From positions 1 through 64,000 of the forward strand of contig JAKOXH010000022.1 in assembly GCA_029781135.1 (NCBI GenBank): a DNA stretch of 64,000 nt, written 5' to 3'. The notes beneath the pieces are model-generated. The model was not told the origin of the DNA and made no database searches. It saw only the letters and a list, made by a program, of their open reading frames with translations. Position numbers and translations under genes: made by a program. The DNA is from Planctomycetota bacterium (GTDB lineage Bacteria > Planctomycetota > Planctomycetia > Pirellulales > Lacipirellulaceae). This document shows, piece after piece, positions 50,565 to 59,092 of the stretch (positions are counted from its first letter, which is position 1; each line of letters opens with the position of its first letter).

Positions 50565-50653
50565 GGTGGCATGCTTTCTCGCGGCAGCGAGTAAGCATGT
50601 GCCTTGCGCGAAGAACATGCTCACGCCGCCAACGCGGCGAGAGCATGCCACCC
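50565..50653. repeat. Dispersed GTGGCATGC inverted element, copy 3
   Basis: GGGTGGCATGCTTTCTCGC ... GCATGCCACCC, with the internal phrase CATGCTCACGCCGCC. Same family as 5064-5146 and 41831-41921. Confidence 0.6.
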
Positions 50654-50873
50654 CATTTCGCCATACGTGCTGAAGAACGCTGATGCTCCCTTTCACGCTT
50701 TGGGGCCATTGAGACTAGCCAATGAAAACAGCCGCCCTGGCGCTTCCGTGCGCCGCTGGCGGCTGATCCTGCGCGAGTCCCTTCGCGCCGTTCGCAGTTT
50801 CGGTCGAGCAATGCAATGCGAAGGGTGGAAGACAGAACGAATCCTGCTTCCACCCTCCGCTTTCCCCCCTAGC

Positions 50874-51488
50874 TCAATACGGCCCAATCGTGGGCGGGTT
50901 GTTCAACAGGAAATCTCGCGGACCACGCAATGTGTAGTACGGGTAAGCCGTTTGGGCGACCGGCGGTCCAGGCGTGAAGTTGTAGTTGTGATCGCCCGAG
51001 GGGCCGCAGCCGCAGAATGGGCAGCACGAGCAGCCAGGAGCTGGACCCGTACAGCAATAGTTGCGATTGCAATTCGAGCAATGCAGGATATTGCGTGGGC
51101 CACCTTGGCCGTTATCGCAAACGAAGCCGTGGCCATCGACGTAACCCATCGGGTGACGATAACCGTTGCAGCCCCAATCGGGCGAACCGCAGGGCGAGCA
51201 GTCGTACGCACCGCAGGGATATCCGCCGCATGCCTGGCCGCAATTGCGGTTGAACATGCAGCAATCGCCGCCGGGGCAACTGGTTTCCATGTTGCCGCCG
51301 CGGCCACAAGAGTTACAGCCTTCCACCAAGCCGAGCGGCCGCGGAGCATTCCGCGCGATCGAAGCATGGCAGGGCTCGCCGCACGAGCCGCAAGAATCAC
51401 CACAGGCCTGACCACCGTTTGGACCAATCGCTCGGCAGCCAACGGACGACAGCACCGCTAGCGCGAGCACGAAGAGTGCGCGTTTCAT
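50874..51488 (-). CDS. Cys/Gly-rich lipoprotein of planctomycete type
   Basis: A 204-residue protein with lipobox LSSVGC near residue 18, so an envelope lipoprotein. About 35 Cys occur in clusters such as CGDSCGSCGEPC, CNSCGRGG, CPGGDCCMFNRNCG, CSPCGSPDWGC, CSNCNRNYCC and CSCCPFCGCG. The C-terminal phrase YYTLRGPRDFLLNNPPTIGP is conserved in planctomycete proteins. Many cysteines suggest disulfide-rich structure or metal binding. No enzyme motif is visible. It converges on the sugar ABC operon. Confidence 0.8.
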   Translation of the reverse strand: MKRALFVLALAVLSSVGCRAIGPNGGQACGDSCGSCGEPCHASIARNAPRPLGLVEGCNSCGRGGNMETSCPGGDCCMFNRNCGQACGGYPCGAYDCSPCGSPDWGCNGYRHPMGYVDGHGFVCDNGQGGPRNILHCSNCNRNYCCTGPAPGCSCCPFCGCGPSGDHNYNFTPGPPVAQTAYPYYTLRGPRDFLLNNPPTIGPY

Positions 51489-51883
51489 CTTTCCCCCCTA
51501 ATGACCTGAGTCGTCGCGTGGCGCTAGATGAGCGTTGGTGCGCGCACACGTCTTGGTCGATACATCTGGTATCGGCGGCACAACCCGTAGAATCCAACAA
51601 TTCGACAAGTCCCCGTTAGCGTCGGCCGCCAGGCCGAATCTACCGCCAAAAACCGCTATCCTGCGCCGATGCCCACGCCCACCGCCGTCCTCATCCAACG
51701 CGTCATTCGCAGTAAGATTGCCGACTGTTTCTAGCTCTCAACCTTCAACGCTCAACCCTCAACTCTTGCTAGCATCGCGCGCTCTTGGAGCGCCAGCGGC
51801 CTTTTGCTACAACCTCGCGACAAATCTCCAATCTCCGTCTCCGCCAGTATTGCTAGCGGCCGACACCTCGAATCAAGTACCCC
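51489..51883. other. Divergent region with a REP-like hairpin and CTCAACC repeats
   Basis: Between the Cys-rich and ABC exporter genes. It holds the hairpin at 51616-51647 and, near 51735-51770, CTCAACCTTCAACGCTCAAC-type repeats that recur inside the radical SAM gene at 55745. Confidence 0.5.
51616..51647 (+). repeat. REP-like hairpin, plus orientation
   Basis: TTAGCG then TCGGCC-GCCA-GGCCGA, a 6-bp stem with a GNNA loop, then ATCTACCGCC. Same family as 55786, 56451, 57134, 57179, 57264, 59786 and 59884; the stem differs but stays paired. Confidence 0.85.
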
Positions 51884-54046
51884 ATGCCTAGCTTCAAACG
51901 CGCGCTCCAAGCAGCCTTGGTCCACCGTCTTACCGTAGTGGTTATTGTTGCCACATCGGTCATCATCGCCGTGCTCTGGGGCGGCAACCTCACAGTGGTC
52001 TATCCCATCGTCGAAGTGATCATGAACGACCACTCACTCCCTGAGTGGGTCGATCAAAAGATCGACGAGGCCCAGCGCCAAGTGACCGATTCGCAGCGGT
52101 GGTTGACGCAACTCGATAAACTGCAAAACGGCGACACCGCCGATATTGAGGCTCGTCTGCGCGCTGAAGTCGCCGATCGACGTCGTGAGTTGAATGACCT
52201 CGTCAAAAAGATCGCTGGCGCCGGGGACGACATCCAAGTTGCAGAAAAGATTCGCCTTGCCAACGATATCGAGCACCTGCAAGGGATCGCCGAGTTACCA
52301 GCCGACCGTATCGCCGCCAAACTCGATCAAGAACGACACAGCACCGAGAAGAACAATCGCGTCTACACAGCCAGTTTAACCCGTTATGAATGGCTCGCGC
52401 CCGTTGTCCGCCGCTGGATGCCCACGACGCCTTTCAAAACACTCCTCGTTGTGTTTCTCGTCGCAATCATCGGGACTGTGATCAAGAATGCATTCCGATT
52501 TTGGAACGGTATGGCCGTGGCCCGCCTCGGCAATTTGGTGGGGTACGACCTGCGGATGGATTTTTACCGCCAGATCCTACGATTCGACATGGCCAATTTC
52601 ACGGAAGCCGGCCGCGGCGACCTGATGAATCGCTGTACCTCTGACCTCAATGCCGTTAACCAGGGCATTCAGCGTCTCTTCGGCCAAGCACTGCTTGAGC
52701 CGCTCAAACTGTTCGCCTGCTTTATCGGTGCTGCCTGGGTCAGTTGGCAACTGTTATTACTCACCATCATCGGTGCTCCGCTGGCCGGTTACTCGATCCA
52801 CTGGCTTGGCAAAGCGCTTAAGCGCACCCATCGCAAGGCGATGCAAGAGCTCTCCTCGATCTACGAAACGCTTGCCGAAACGCTGGGCGGCATCAAGCTC
52901 ATCAAAGCGTTCAATATGGAACCGGCCGAACGCAACAAATTCCATCATTCGGCCAAAGTCTACTACGAGCGCCAAATGCGCATCGCCATGTACAACAATT
53001 TGGTAAGCCCGGTGGTGGAGTCGTTAGGCGTGGCGATCGTCGTCGTGGGCGCCATCATGGGCGGCTACCTGGTGCTGGGGCAGCACACGCACATTTTTGG
53101 AATCAAGATCAGTGACATGCCGCTCAACCACGGCGATATGTGTCTGTTCTTTGCGATGCTCGCCGGCATGAGCGATCCGGCCCGCCGCCTTTCGGGCGAG
53201 TTCAGCAACATTCAACAGGCGCTCGCCGCCGCCGATCGCGTCTACGAAATCTTGGACCGCGAACCCTCGATCGTCGATCCTATGAATCCCGTGGCCCTGC
53301 CCGCGCTTACTTCTTCGCTCAAGTTCGAAAACGTGTGCTTCGAGTACCACCCGGAGAAACCGGTACTGCGCGGCGTGAATCTCGAAGTTCACGCGGGCGA
53401 AACGATCGCGATCGTCGGCCCGAACGGCTGCGGCAAAACTACACTCCTCCAACTATTGCCTCGGTTCTACGAACCCACATCAGGCCGCGTAACGATCCAA
53501 GGCGTCGATGTCCGCGACGTGCGCCTCCGCGATCTGCGGCAGCGCTTCGGCCTCGTCTCGCAAGAAATCTTGATGTTCAACGACACGGTCGAAAACAATA
53601 TCCGCTACGGCAAGCCGGATGCAACCACGGCGGAAATCGAAGCCGCCGCCCGCAAGGCCCACGCCCATTCGTTCATCATCGACAAACTCCCGGAAGGCTA
53701 CCAAACGCTCGTGGGGCCAAGCGGCAGCCGCCTTTCCGGCGGCCAACGGCAACGCATTTCGCTCGCCCGGGCGATCCTCCGCAATCCAGAAATTTTGTTG
53801 CTCGACGAAGCCACCAGCCAAATCGATATCGAAAGTGAACAACTCATTTTCGAAGTGCTGAAAGAGTTCTCGCGCGATCGCACCACGTTCATGATCACCC
53901 ACCGCGTGAGCATGATTTCGCTGGCCGACCGCGTCATCGTCATGGACCACGGCAAAATCGCCGACCTCGGCACGCACGACGAACTCGTCAATCGCTGCGA
54001 CCTCTACCGCCGCCTCTGCCATTTCGGCTATCGCGAAAGCGCGTAG
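51884..54046 (+). CDS. ABC exporter (MsbA-like half-transporter with long N-terminal helix)
   Basis: A 720-residue half-transporter. Segment 1-50 is a membrane helix (VVVIVATSVIIAVLWG), then a coiled-coil-like extracytoplasmic stretch with QRQVTDSQRWLTQLDKLQNG, then the core membrane domain from about 170 (LVVFLVAIIGTVIKNAFRFW, LFACFIGAAWVSWQLLLLTI, LGVAIVVVGAIMGGYLVL). The nucleotide-binding domain has Walker A GPNGCGKTT at 512-520, LRQRFGLVSQEILMFNDTV (Q-loop), LSGGQRQRISLARAIL at about 617, EILLLDEATSQID and MITHRVSMI. It exports a lipid, glycan precursor or other molecule; the substrate is not known. The long helical N-terminal insert is unusual for MsbA-like exporters. Confidence 0.9.
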   Translation: MPSFKRALQAALVHRLTVVVIVATSVIIAVLWGGNLTVVYPIVEVIMNDHSLPEWVDQKIDEAQRQVTDSQRWLTQLDKLQNGDTADIEARLRAEVADRRRELNDLVKKIAGAGDDIQVAEKIRLANDIEHLQGIAELPADRIAAKLDQERHSTEKNNRVYTASLTRYEWLAPVVRRWMPTTPFKTLLVVFLVAIIGTVIKNAFRFWNGMAVARLGNLVGYDLRMDFYRQILRFDMANFTEAGRGDLMNRCTSDLNAVNQGIQRLFGQALLEPLKLFACFIGAAWVSWQLLLLTIIGAPLAGYSIHWLGKALKRTHRKAMQELSSIYETLAETLGGIKLIKAFNMEPAERNKFHHSAKVYYERQMRIAMYNNLVSPVVESLGVAIVVVGAIMGGYLVLGQHTHIFGIKISDMPLNHGDMCLFFAMLAGMSDPARRLSGEFSNIQQALAAADRVYEILDREPSIVDPMNPVALPALTSSLKFENVCFEYHPEKPVLRGVNLEVHAGETIAIVGPNGCGKTTLLQLLPRFYEPTSGRVTIQGVDVRDVRLRDLRQRFGLVSQEILMFNDTVENNIRYGKPDATTAEIEAAARKAHAHSFIIDKLPEGYQTLVGPSGSRLSGGQRQRISLARAILRNPEILLLDEATSQIDIESEQLIFEVLKEFSRDRTTFMITHRVSMISLADRVIVMDHGKIADLGTHDELVNRCDLYRRLCHFGYRESA

Positions 54047-54083
54047 GACTTTAACTCGAGCGCCGCGATGGTTTCCATCTCCA

Positions 54084-55103
54084 TCAATTCAGTGCGTTAT
54101 CATCGAGCACCATATCGCGTTCGGGCGAGTTCGACATCTTTTCATTCAGCGTCATCAGCGCCCGAAAGACCCGGTAATCAATAGTATCCCGTAGAAACAG
54201 GGCGCGGCCACTCGCAAACGCCACGTTTACCCCGCCGCCATGGTCGCTTGACGGCTTGGCATTGGGTGATCGCATCGCCGTATTGCACTTGAAGGTACAA
54301 CTGACCCCCAAGTAACGCCCCGTGCCACTTTGCGGAACACACGGGGGGTCTATAGGATCGCAGCCGCAAAGCGGTCCATTGATATAGGAGCACGATGCGG
54401 GTTGTGTCTGCCACACAAACGCTGGCCCCCAAGTTCGATCGTACTTCTGATTGACGACGACCTCGCGATCGATAAAATCGCCTTTCTCGTCGGATGCCTG
54501 TCGATAGCCGTTCCACCCCATGATGTCGTAGCCCTCGGAATCGGTTCGCTCGCTAAACGCTAAGGTGTGATCGCGTCCGTCTTTCCAGTGACCTTCCATT
54601 ATCGCCGCCTTGGGGTCGTAAGCGCGGTTCAAGAACGCCCCGTTGGCGGGTACCTGATTCGATGCACTCGTCGCCCAGCCGGCATTGGCCACATACGACA
54701 TCACATTTCCCGAGCGAATTTTTGCCCCATCACTCGGACACAAATACGATTCCACGTACATACTCGGCATGGGAACGTCTCCCTTCGCGTACAAATCAAA
54801 CACATTTTGATGTTCCATATCCGGCAATAGCAGCACGGCCCAGGTCGTAAAGCGTTCGCCATTGTCGGATTGCCGCTGCTGCGCCGGCAATTCATCGAAC
54901 AAGCCGGGGTAGCGACGCATGCGTGTTTCAAAATGTGTGGCCGCTAATGCCAGTTGCCGAATGTTGTTCAAACAGTTCGACCTGCGCGACGATTCTCGTG
55001 CCCTCTGCACCGCCGGCAGCAGCAGGGCCACCAGCGTGCCGATAATCGCAATCACGACCAGTAGCTCCACCAATGTAAACCCACGAACGTTCGATGGCTT
55101 CAT
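54084..55103 (-). CDS. DUF1559 pseudopilin-like protein
   Basis: A 339-residue protein beginning with a prepilin-type signal (RGFTLVELLVVIAIIGTLVA), so a type IV pilin-like substrate. ATG 55103 is chosen because GGAGAAGACACG precedes it; the frame is open to 55145. Downstream lies the DUF1559 domain (PF07596): RARESSRRSNCLNNIRQLAL, WAVLLLPDMEHQNVFDLY, YLCPSDGAKIRSG, ERTDSEGYDIMGWNG and HGGGVNVAFASGRALFLRDT, the last matching the H-x9-DG-like box of the family. Proteins of this family are abundant in Planctomycetota; their roles are largely unknown, with secretion or envelope assembly inferred from the pilin leader. Confidence 0.92.
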   Translation of the reverse strand: MKPSNVRGFTLVELLVVIAIIGTLVALLLPAVQRARESSRRSNCLNNIRQLALAATHFETRMRRYPGLFDELPAQQRQSDNGERFTTWAVLLLPDMEHQNVFDLYAKGDVPMPSMYVESYLCPSDGAKIRSGNVMSYVANAGWATSASNQVPANGAFLNRAYDPKAAIMEGHWKDGRDHTLAFSERTDSEGYDIMGWNGYRQASDEKGDFIDREVVVNQKYDRTWGPAFVWQTQPASCSYINGPLCGCDPIDPPCVPQSGTGRYLGVSCTFKCNTAMRSPNAKPSSDHGGGVNVAFASGRALFLRDTIDYRVFRALMTLNEKMSNSPERDMVLDDNALN

Positions 55104-55354
55104 CGTGTCTTCTCCATTTTCCAAGAGCTGTGTTCCGCAGATCATGGCAAGAAAGCCCCCCTACGATTCGTTCATTGTAGCGTCTTTATTCCCCCTGACA
55201 GCCACCGCGGTTACGCCCATGCCTCCCCACATCTCGCCAAAACTCGACGATTTGGCCCCTTACCGCGTATCATGCATGGAGACCTCCATCGCCATCGTCC
55301 CGTCTAGCAGCTTGCTCCCTGCCCCCCCGCGTTTCCCATCCCGCATCCTCCCGC

Positions 55355-56416
55355 ATGTCCACCCACCAGCTTCACACCGATCACGCGCGCCTGTTCGAGC
55401 ACAACCGGTTCGTCTACCCGGTGCTCAGTCGGCGCAGTGGCGGCATTTCGGTGGGCGTGAATCTCAACCCCGATAAAATTTGCAACTTCGACTGCATCTA
55501 TTGCCAGGTCGATCGCCGCAGCCAAAGTGAAACGCGTTTCGTCGAGATCGATGCGCTGCTCGAAGAGCTCCGCACCACGCTCGCCCTCGCCCTCTCCGGC
55601 CGCATCTACGAAACACCCAAGTTTGCGAACGTGCCGCCCGAGCTGCGCCGCGTGAACGACATCGCCTTCTCCGGCGACGGCGAACCCACCACGTACAAAA
55701 ACTTCGACGAAATCATCGCCCAATGTGCCGAGGTCAAACGCAAAGCGGAAATGCGGAATGGGGAATGCGGAATGCGGAATGATTTAGCGTCGGCGGCCAC
55801 GCCGAATCTACCGCCAACCCGGTCTCCCTCAACCCTCAACCCGCAACCCTCAACCCAACGCGAGGCAGATATGCCGAATGCGAAAGAGGAATTGCGGAAT
55901 GAGGAAATCACGAGTGCTCCCCATTCCCCACTCCCCACTCCACCTTCCCCACTCAAAATGATCCTCATCACCAACGCCAGCATGTTCCACCGCCCACACG
56001 TCGAGCGCGGCCTCGCGATCCTCGATGCCAACCACGGTGAAATTTGGGCCAAACTCGATGCCGGCACCGACGCGTACTACCACCTCATCGAGCGCACGCC
56101 GATTCCGTTTCGGCAGATCCTCGATAACATCACCGCCGCCGCGCGCGTGCGGCCACTCGTGATCCAATCCCTTTTCATGTGCGTCAACGGCGACCCACCC
56201 AGCGAGGCCGAACTCGCAGCATTCTGCGACCGCCTCAATGAAATCACCACCGCCGGCGGCCAACTGAAACTGGTGCAGATCTACACCGTCGCCCGCCGCC
56301 CCGCCGAGTCGTACGTCACGCCGCTATCCGACGTCGAAGTCGACAACATCGTCGCCATGGTTAAAAAACGCACCACATTGAACGCCGTCGCATACTACGG
56401 AAACACGAATTATTGA
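55355..56416 (+). CDS. Radical SAM protein with in-frame repeat insertion
   Basis: A 353-residue protein. Radical SAM cluster KICNFDCIYC gives C43, C47, C50 (CX3CX2C); NDIAFSGDGEPTTYKNFDEI and ILITNASMFHRP, VQSLFMCVNGDPPSEAELA and QIYTVARRPAESYVTPLSDV are family phrases. Residues about 131-200 (bases 55745-55954) do not belong to the fold: they contain a REP-like hairpin (TLASAATPNL-type residues), Pro/Ser-rich text from AACCCTCAACCC repeats and EMRNGECGMRN-type residues from GGAATGCGG repeats. The insert is 210 bases, exactly in frame. The rest is uninterrupted, so the enzyme may still fold with a loop. Similar radical SAM proteins occur in Planctomycetota; the reaction is not known. Confidence 0.85.
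   Translation: MSTHQLHTDHARLFEHNRFVYPVLSRRSGGISVGVNLNPDKICNFDCIYCQVDRRSQSETRFVEIDALLEELRTTLALALSGRIYETPKFANVPPELRRVNDIAFSGDGEPTTYKNFDEIIAQCAEVKRKAEMRNGECGMRNDLASAATPNLPPTRSPSTLNPQPSTQREADMPNAKEELRNEEITSAPHSPLPTPPSPLKMILITNASMFHRPHVERGLAILDANHGEIWAKLDAGTDAYYHLIERTPIPFRQILDNITAAARVRPLVIQSLFMCVNGDPPSEAELAAFCDRLNEITTAGGQLKLVQIYTVARRPAESYVTPLSDVEVDNIVAMVKKRTTLNAVAYYGNTNY
55745..55954. repeat. Composite repeat inside the radical SAM gene
   Basis: Contains tandem GGAATGCGGAATGCGGAATG (55752-55783), the REP-like hairpin at 55786-55817, CCCTCAACCCGCAACCCTCA-type repeats (55825-55859) and CCCCACTCCCCACTCC repeats (55920-55945). Total length 210 bases keeps the reading frame. The CAACCCTCAACC phrase also occurs upstream of the ABC exporter near 51735. 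Confidence 0.75.
55786..55817 (+). repeat. REP-like hairpin inside a coding frame, plus orientation
   Basis: TTAGCG, stem-loop TCGGCG-GCCA-CGCCGA, ATCTACCGCC. It lies within the radical SAM gene and is translated as LASAATPNLPP. Confidence 0.85.
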
Positions 56417-56450
56417 CGCCCCCCTTTAGCGTTTTTAGCGTCGGCCGCTT

Positions 56451-56482
56451 TTAGCGTCGGCGGCAACGCCGAATCTACCGCC
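56451..56482 (+). repeat. REP-like hairpin, plus orientation, left of the transposase
   Basis: TTAGCG, TCGGCG-GCAA-CGCCGA, ATCTACCGCC. Just upstream two partial heads (TTTAGCG and TTTTAGCGTCGGCCGC) show tandem decay. It lies 18 bases beyond the 3' end of the transposase gene. Confidence 0.85.
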
Positions 56483-56499
56483 GATGAACTTTGCCTAAC

Positions 56500-57105
56500 T
56501 CACCCCACATACGGCGTCACAAACCCCCACCGCTGCCCATGCAACCCCGTCCTCACCGGATTCTCCTCGACATAAGCAATCGCCGCGCGCACTTTCTCCG
56601 GCGTGCCCAACATCACCTTCCACCCGCCGCCCGCCCACGGGCTCGGCAACCGCCCATTCGTTCGCGCATAATCCTGGAGCGGATGCAACCCTTCCGCATT
56701 CAGCCCGCGCGTCCCGGCCCGTTTCAGGCATTCGATGATCTCGTCGCCAGCGAACTTGTGTGCCGCCACTACGACATGCACATGATCGGGCATGATCGCA
56801 CACGCATGAACCACGAGGCCGACCTTCGGCAAGACCGCCGCAACTCCGCGCCCGACGGCTCGCGCCTGCACACCGGTTAACCGCACCGCGGGATACTTGA
56901 GCGCGTCTTGCGCTGTCCGCCGCAACCGCACATCATGCGGCCGCTGCGCGACGCTGTGCGTTGTGAGCACTTTTGTCGCGTCGCCCGCCACATCGTACAA
57001 GTGCTTGGCCCACACTCGCGACGACCCGCTGCCGCGCGGATCGTTGGGTAACCAGAAACCATAAGTCGAAAAGATAAGGTGCCACCCCAATAACATGCGT
57101 ATCAT
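56500..57105 (-). CDS. REP-associated tyrosine transposase (Y1_Tnp/RAYT)
   Basis: A 201-residue protein from the ATG at 57105 (the frame is open to 57300 through REP repeats, which are unlikely to be coding). It has the HUH endonuclease motif in CAIMPDHVHVVVAA, H108 and H110, and the candidate catalytic tyrosine Y178 in AAIAYVEENPVRTG, an arrangement typical of the IS200/IS605-like Y1 family (PF01797). N-terminal HLIFSTYGFWLPNDPRG is the RAYT-like strand. RAYTs cleave single-stranded hairpin DNA and are tied to REP-element propagation. No partner tnpB lies nearby and no terminal IS ends were found. Flanking on both sides are hairpins of the family listed here, so they are the likely substrates (inference). 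Confidence 0.9.
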   Translation of the reverse strand: MIRMLLGWHLIFSTYGFWLPNDPRGSGSSRVWAKHLYDVAGDATKVLTTHSVAQRPHDVRLRRTAQDALKYPAVRLTGVQARAVGRGVAAVLPKVGLVVHACAIMPDHVHVVVAAHKFAGDEIIECLKRAGTRGLNAEGLHPLQDYARTNGRLPSPWAGGGWKVMLGTPEKVRAAIAYVEENPVRTGLHGQRWGFVTPYVG

Positions 57106-57133
57106 CGTACCCAGTGGTAAGGCGATTGCAAGT

Positions 57134-57160
57134 AAATTCGGCGTTGCCGCCGACGCTAAA
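57134..57160 (-). repeat. REP-like hairpin, minus orientation
   Basis: On the minus strand TTTAGCG, TCGGCG-GCAA-CGCCGA, ATTTACT. It has the alternative tail ATTTACT rather than ATCTACCGCC. First hairpin right of the transposase start. Confidence 0.85.
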
Positions 57161-57178
57161 CAATCGTGTGTATTCCCT

Positions 57179-57210
57179 TTAGCGTCGGGCGCAAGCCCGA
57201 ATCTACCGCC
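57179..57210 (+). repeat. REP-like hairpin, plus orientation
   Basis: TTAGCG, TCGGGC-GCAA-GCCCGA, ATCTACCGCC. The stem differs from neighbours at two pairs, with compensating changes on both arms. Confidence 0.85.
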
Positions 57211-57263
57211 AACAACCGTCGCCTTCTTCCTTCCTCGACATGCGAATATCCCTCCGTTTCCCA

Positions 57264-57292
57264 CTAAATTCGGCGTTGCCGCCGACGCTAAA
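57264..57292 (-). repeat. REP-like hairpin, minus orientation
   Basis: On the minus strand TTTAGCG, TCGGCG-GCAA-CGCCGA, ATTTAGTGGGAAACGG. Same tail type as 57134 and 59884. With 57179 it forms an inverted pair. Confidence 0.85.
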
Positions 57293-57310
57293 CATGCCAA
57301 TCGCCCGCGT

Positions 57311-58642
57311 CTATTGTCGTGCGCGCCACTTGCGCGGGGCCACGCCGTAATCCTTCATATCCTTGAAATCGCCGCCATCATCCACGCCGTTCGTCATCAC
57401 CGAATATACAATCCAACCATCGTCCGTGTGCTTGAGCTTGAGCGGCTCCCCCGAAAACGGATCGATCGTCGCCTCGCGCGGCAAACCAAGTTCTTCCAAC
57501 CCCTTCGCCTCGCATCTTTCTTTTTCCGCGAACGCCCTGGCGGCGTTAAACACCCGGAGTGCGCGCATTACACTAACAATTCTCCGTTCTGCGCCGTAAG
57601 CGGCCTGGAGTGCGGGCACTTGCAAATCAGCCATAGGGCCAAGACCGCTCTTTTCGGATGCACCTGCTCGCCCGATCGAACGATTCAAACTGGGCCAAGA
57701 CGTTTCGATGAGTGTAAGCTGCGGATCGATGTATTCCAGGGCACCCACGAAGTACCGTTTCATCGGCCACGCAACAACGTAAGACCAGGGTGGCCTCGGA
57801 GATCCGGCCGATGGGTGCGAGGCGAGTTCCGCAATAACACTGGCGCTATAGGCGCGATCCGTTTTCAAGGCATGTAGAATTCGCTGTGGATTATCGTGGA
57901 GTGCCAACTCTCGTTCCACTTCGGTGAAAACTTGCGGCGAAATGGGCCCAGCGTTCAATCCGTCATACAGCATCTGACAGGCATAACCTCGTACGGCAAT
58001 AGCCACCAGAAAAGTCACTAGAAGCGGCTCCGAGTCATACAGCCGCCCCAACCGTAGTAACTCGAGCCCTCGTTCGACAGCCACCTCGGGATGCCCTTCA
58101 GCAATCGCTACTTCGGCGTGCCACTCCAGAAAACGGGCCACGGTACGGAATCGCCTGATCGGCTGCTCTAAGCTATTGTTGAGAAACGTCTGGTGATCAA
58201 CCGAGAAATCTGACAACGAAGCGTATTTGCTAAATCGCGAAGCGCTCGCGATTCCATCAGATAAGTCGCCATACCTTTTGAGAATCGTGTGAATCGCTTC
58301 GGTCTGCTCGCGAGTGGGCGGAGCACCCTTGTCCGAAGATTCGACGAAAGTTTTTCCCAACGCAGTGTCGAAAAACTGTGCGTAGTCCTTGGAAAACGCA
58401 TCGAGGCGCGGTCCAAGCTTCTCAAGAACCGCCGCGGCATTTTCCGATGCGGGAATCGGTGGCGGGGCAAGTTCGCGGATCGACGCTGGCTCATTCGCGG
58501 CGCGGATTGAGGCTATAATCGATCGGAAACGCGACTCTGTGCGCCACGCCATGAAGCCGTTAACGATTAACAGGATCGCAAGCAGTATTATTAGCCCAAT
58601 GGCTAACCGCTTCAATCTTCGCCAAGAACCAAAGATCCGCAT
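57311..58642 (-). CDS. Membrane-anchored protein of unknown function
   Basis: A 443-residue protein. ATG 58642 lies just 5 bases after the preceding gene's stop, with AAGGG as ribosome binding site; an ATG at 58717 in the same frame would overlap that gene. An N-terminal membrane helix (LAIGLIILLAILLIVNGFMA) is followed by a long helical periplasmic part (RTESRFRSIIASIRAANEPA, FLEWHAEVAIAEGHPEVAVE, LVTFLVAIAVRGYACQMLYD) and a small C-terminal beta part (LPREATIDPFSGEPLKLKHT, GWIVYSVMTNGVDDGGDF). I do not recognise a named family; similar planctomycete proteins follow sigma/anti-sigma pairs. It is the third gene of that operon. Confidence 0.75.
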   Translation of the reverse strand: MRIFGSWRRLKRLAIGLIILLAILLIVNGFMAWRTESRFRSIIASIRAANEPASIRELAPPPIPASENAAAVLEKLGPRLDAFSKDYAQFFDTALGKTFVESSDKGAPPTREQTEAIHTILKRYGDLSDGIASASRFSKYASLSDFSVDHQTFLNNSLEQPIRRFRTVARFLEWHAEVAIAEGHPEVAVERGLELLRLGRLYDSEPLLVTFLVAIAVRGYACQMLYDGLNAGPISPQVFTEVERELALHDNPQRILHALKTDRAYSASVIAELASHPSAGSPRPPWSYVVAWPMKRYFVGALEYIDPQLTLIETSWPSLNRSIGRAGASEKSGLGPMADLQVPALQAAYGAERRIVSVMRALRVFNAARAFAEKERCEAKGLEELGLPREATIDPFSGEPLKLKHTDDGWIVYSVMTNGVDDGGDFKDMKDYGVAPRKWRARQ

Positions 58643-58646
58643 CGCT

Positions 58647-59081
58647 TTACCCTTGTCGTTTTCCAGCGCTGCCGCGACCGATTTGGAGAATCGCCGCGTC
58701 GATGGCCGCCGCTTCATCCGCCGTGATCTCGCGGCCGCTCATCGCCGCCAACTGCCGCGCGAATCGCCGGGCCGTTTCCGCGTTGGTCGCTTCGGCCACG
58801 ATAACCGCCGTATCGACGAGCGACGGCCGCACTTCCGCGCGCGCTACGTTCTCGTGTTGTTCTTCCACTGCACCGCTTAACTGCCAGCCTGCTGAGAAAT
58901 TGAGCCCCAGGCCGATGACCAGCAACCCAACCGCCGCCCGCCCCAATCGCCGGTCCCACCGCGCTGCCCGCAACTCGCGCTCGACATCCGCCAGCACCGC
59001 AGCGCGCAATGCCGTCGGCGCCGCGGTTCGCTGGACCGCTGCCAACTGTCCCTCAACAAGTTCACATGTCTCGTCGTTCAT
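58647..59081 (-). CDS. Probable anti-sigma factor, single-membrane-helix
   Basis: A 144-residue protein. A cytoplasmic part of about 50 residues, then one membrane helix (AAVGLLVIGLGLNFSAGW), then an extracytoplasmic helical part with FARQLAAMSGREITADEAAAID. No zinc-binding motif was recognised. Position, directly downstream of an ECF sigma gene in the same direction, and the membrane topology suggest it binds the sigma factor in the cytoplasm and releases it on a signal; this is inferred from gene order. Confidence 0.65.
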   Translation of the reverse strand: MNDETCELVEGQLAAVQRTAAPTALRAAVLADVERELRAARWDRRLGRAAVGLLVIGLGLNFSAGWQLSGAVEEQHENVARAEVRPSLVDTAVIVAEATNAETARRFARQLAAMSGREITADEAAAIDAAILQIGRGSAGKRQG

Positions 59082-59092
59082 AGGTTCTGAAT

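Larger units (their letters stand above)
50529..50873. other. Convergent intergenic region with two hairpin elements
   Basis: Between the convergent binding-protein and Cys-rich genes. It contains the hairpins at 50533 and 50565. From 50660 to 50870 nothing is recognised. Confidence 0.4.

Noticed and set aside
57106..57300. Extended start of the Y1 transposase through the REP hairpins
   Set aside because: The additional residues are translated repeats (LASAATPNL-type) and the Y1 fold starts at the ATG at 57105 or 57096.
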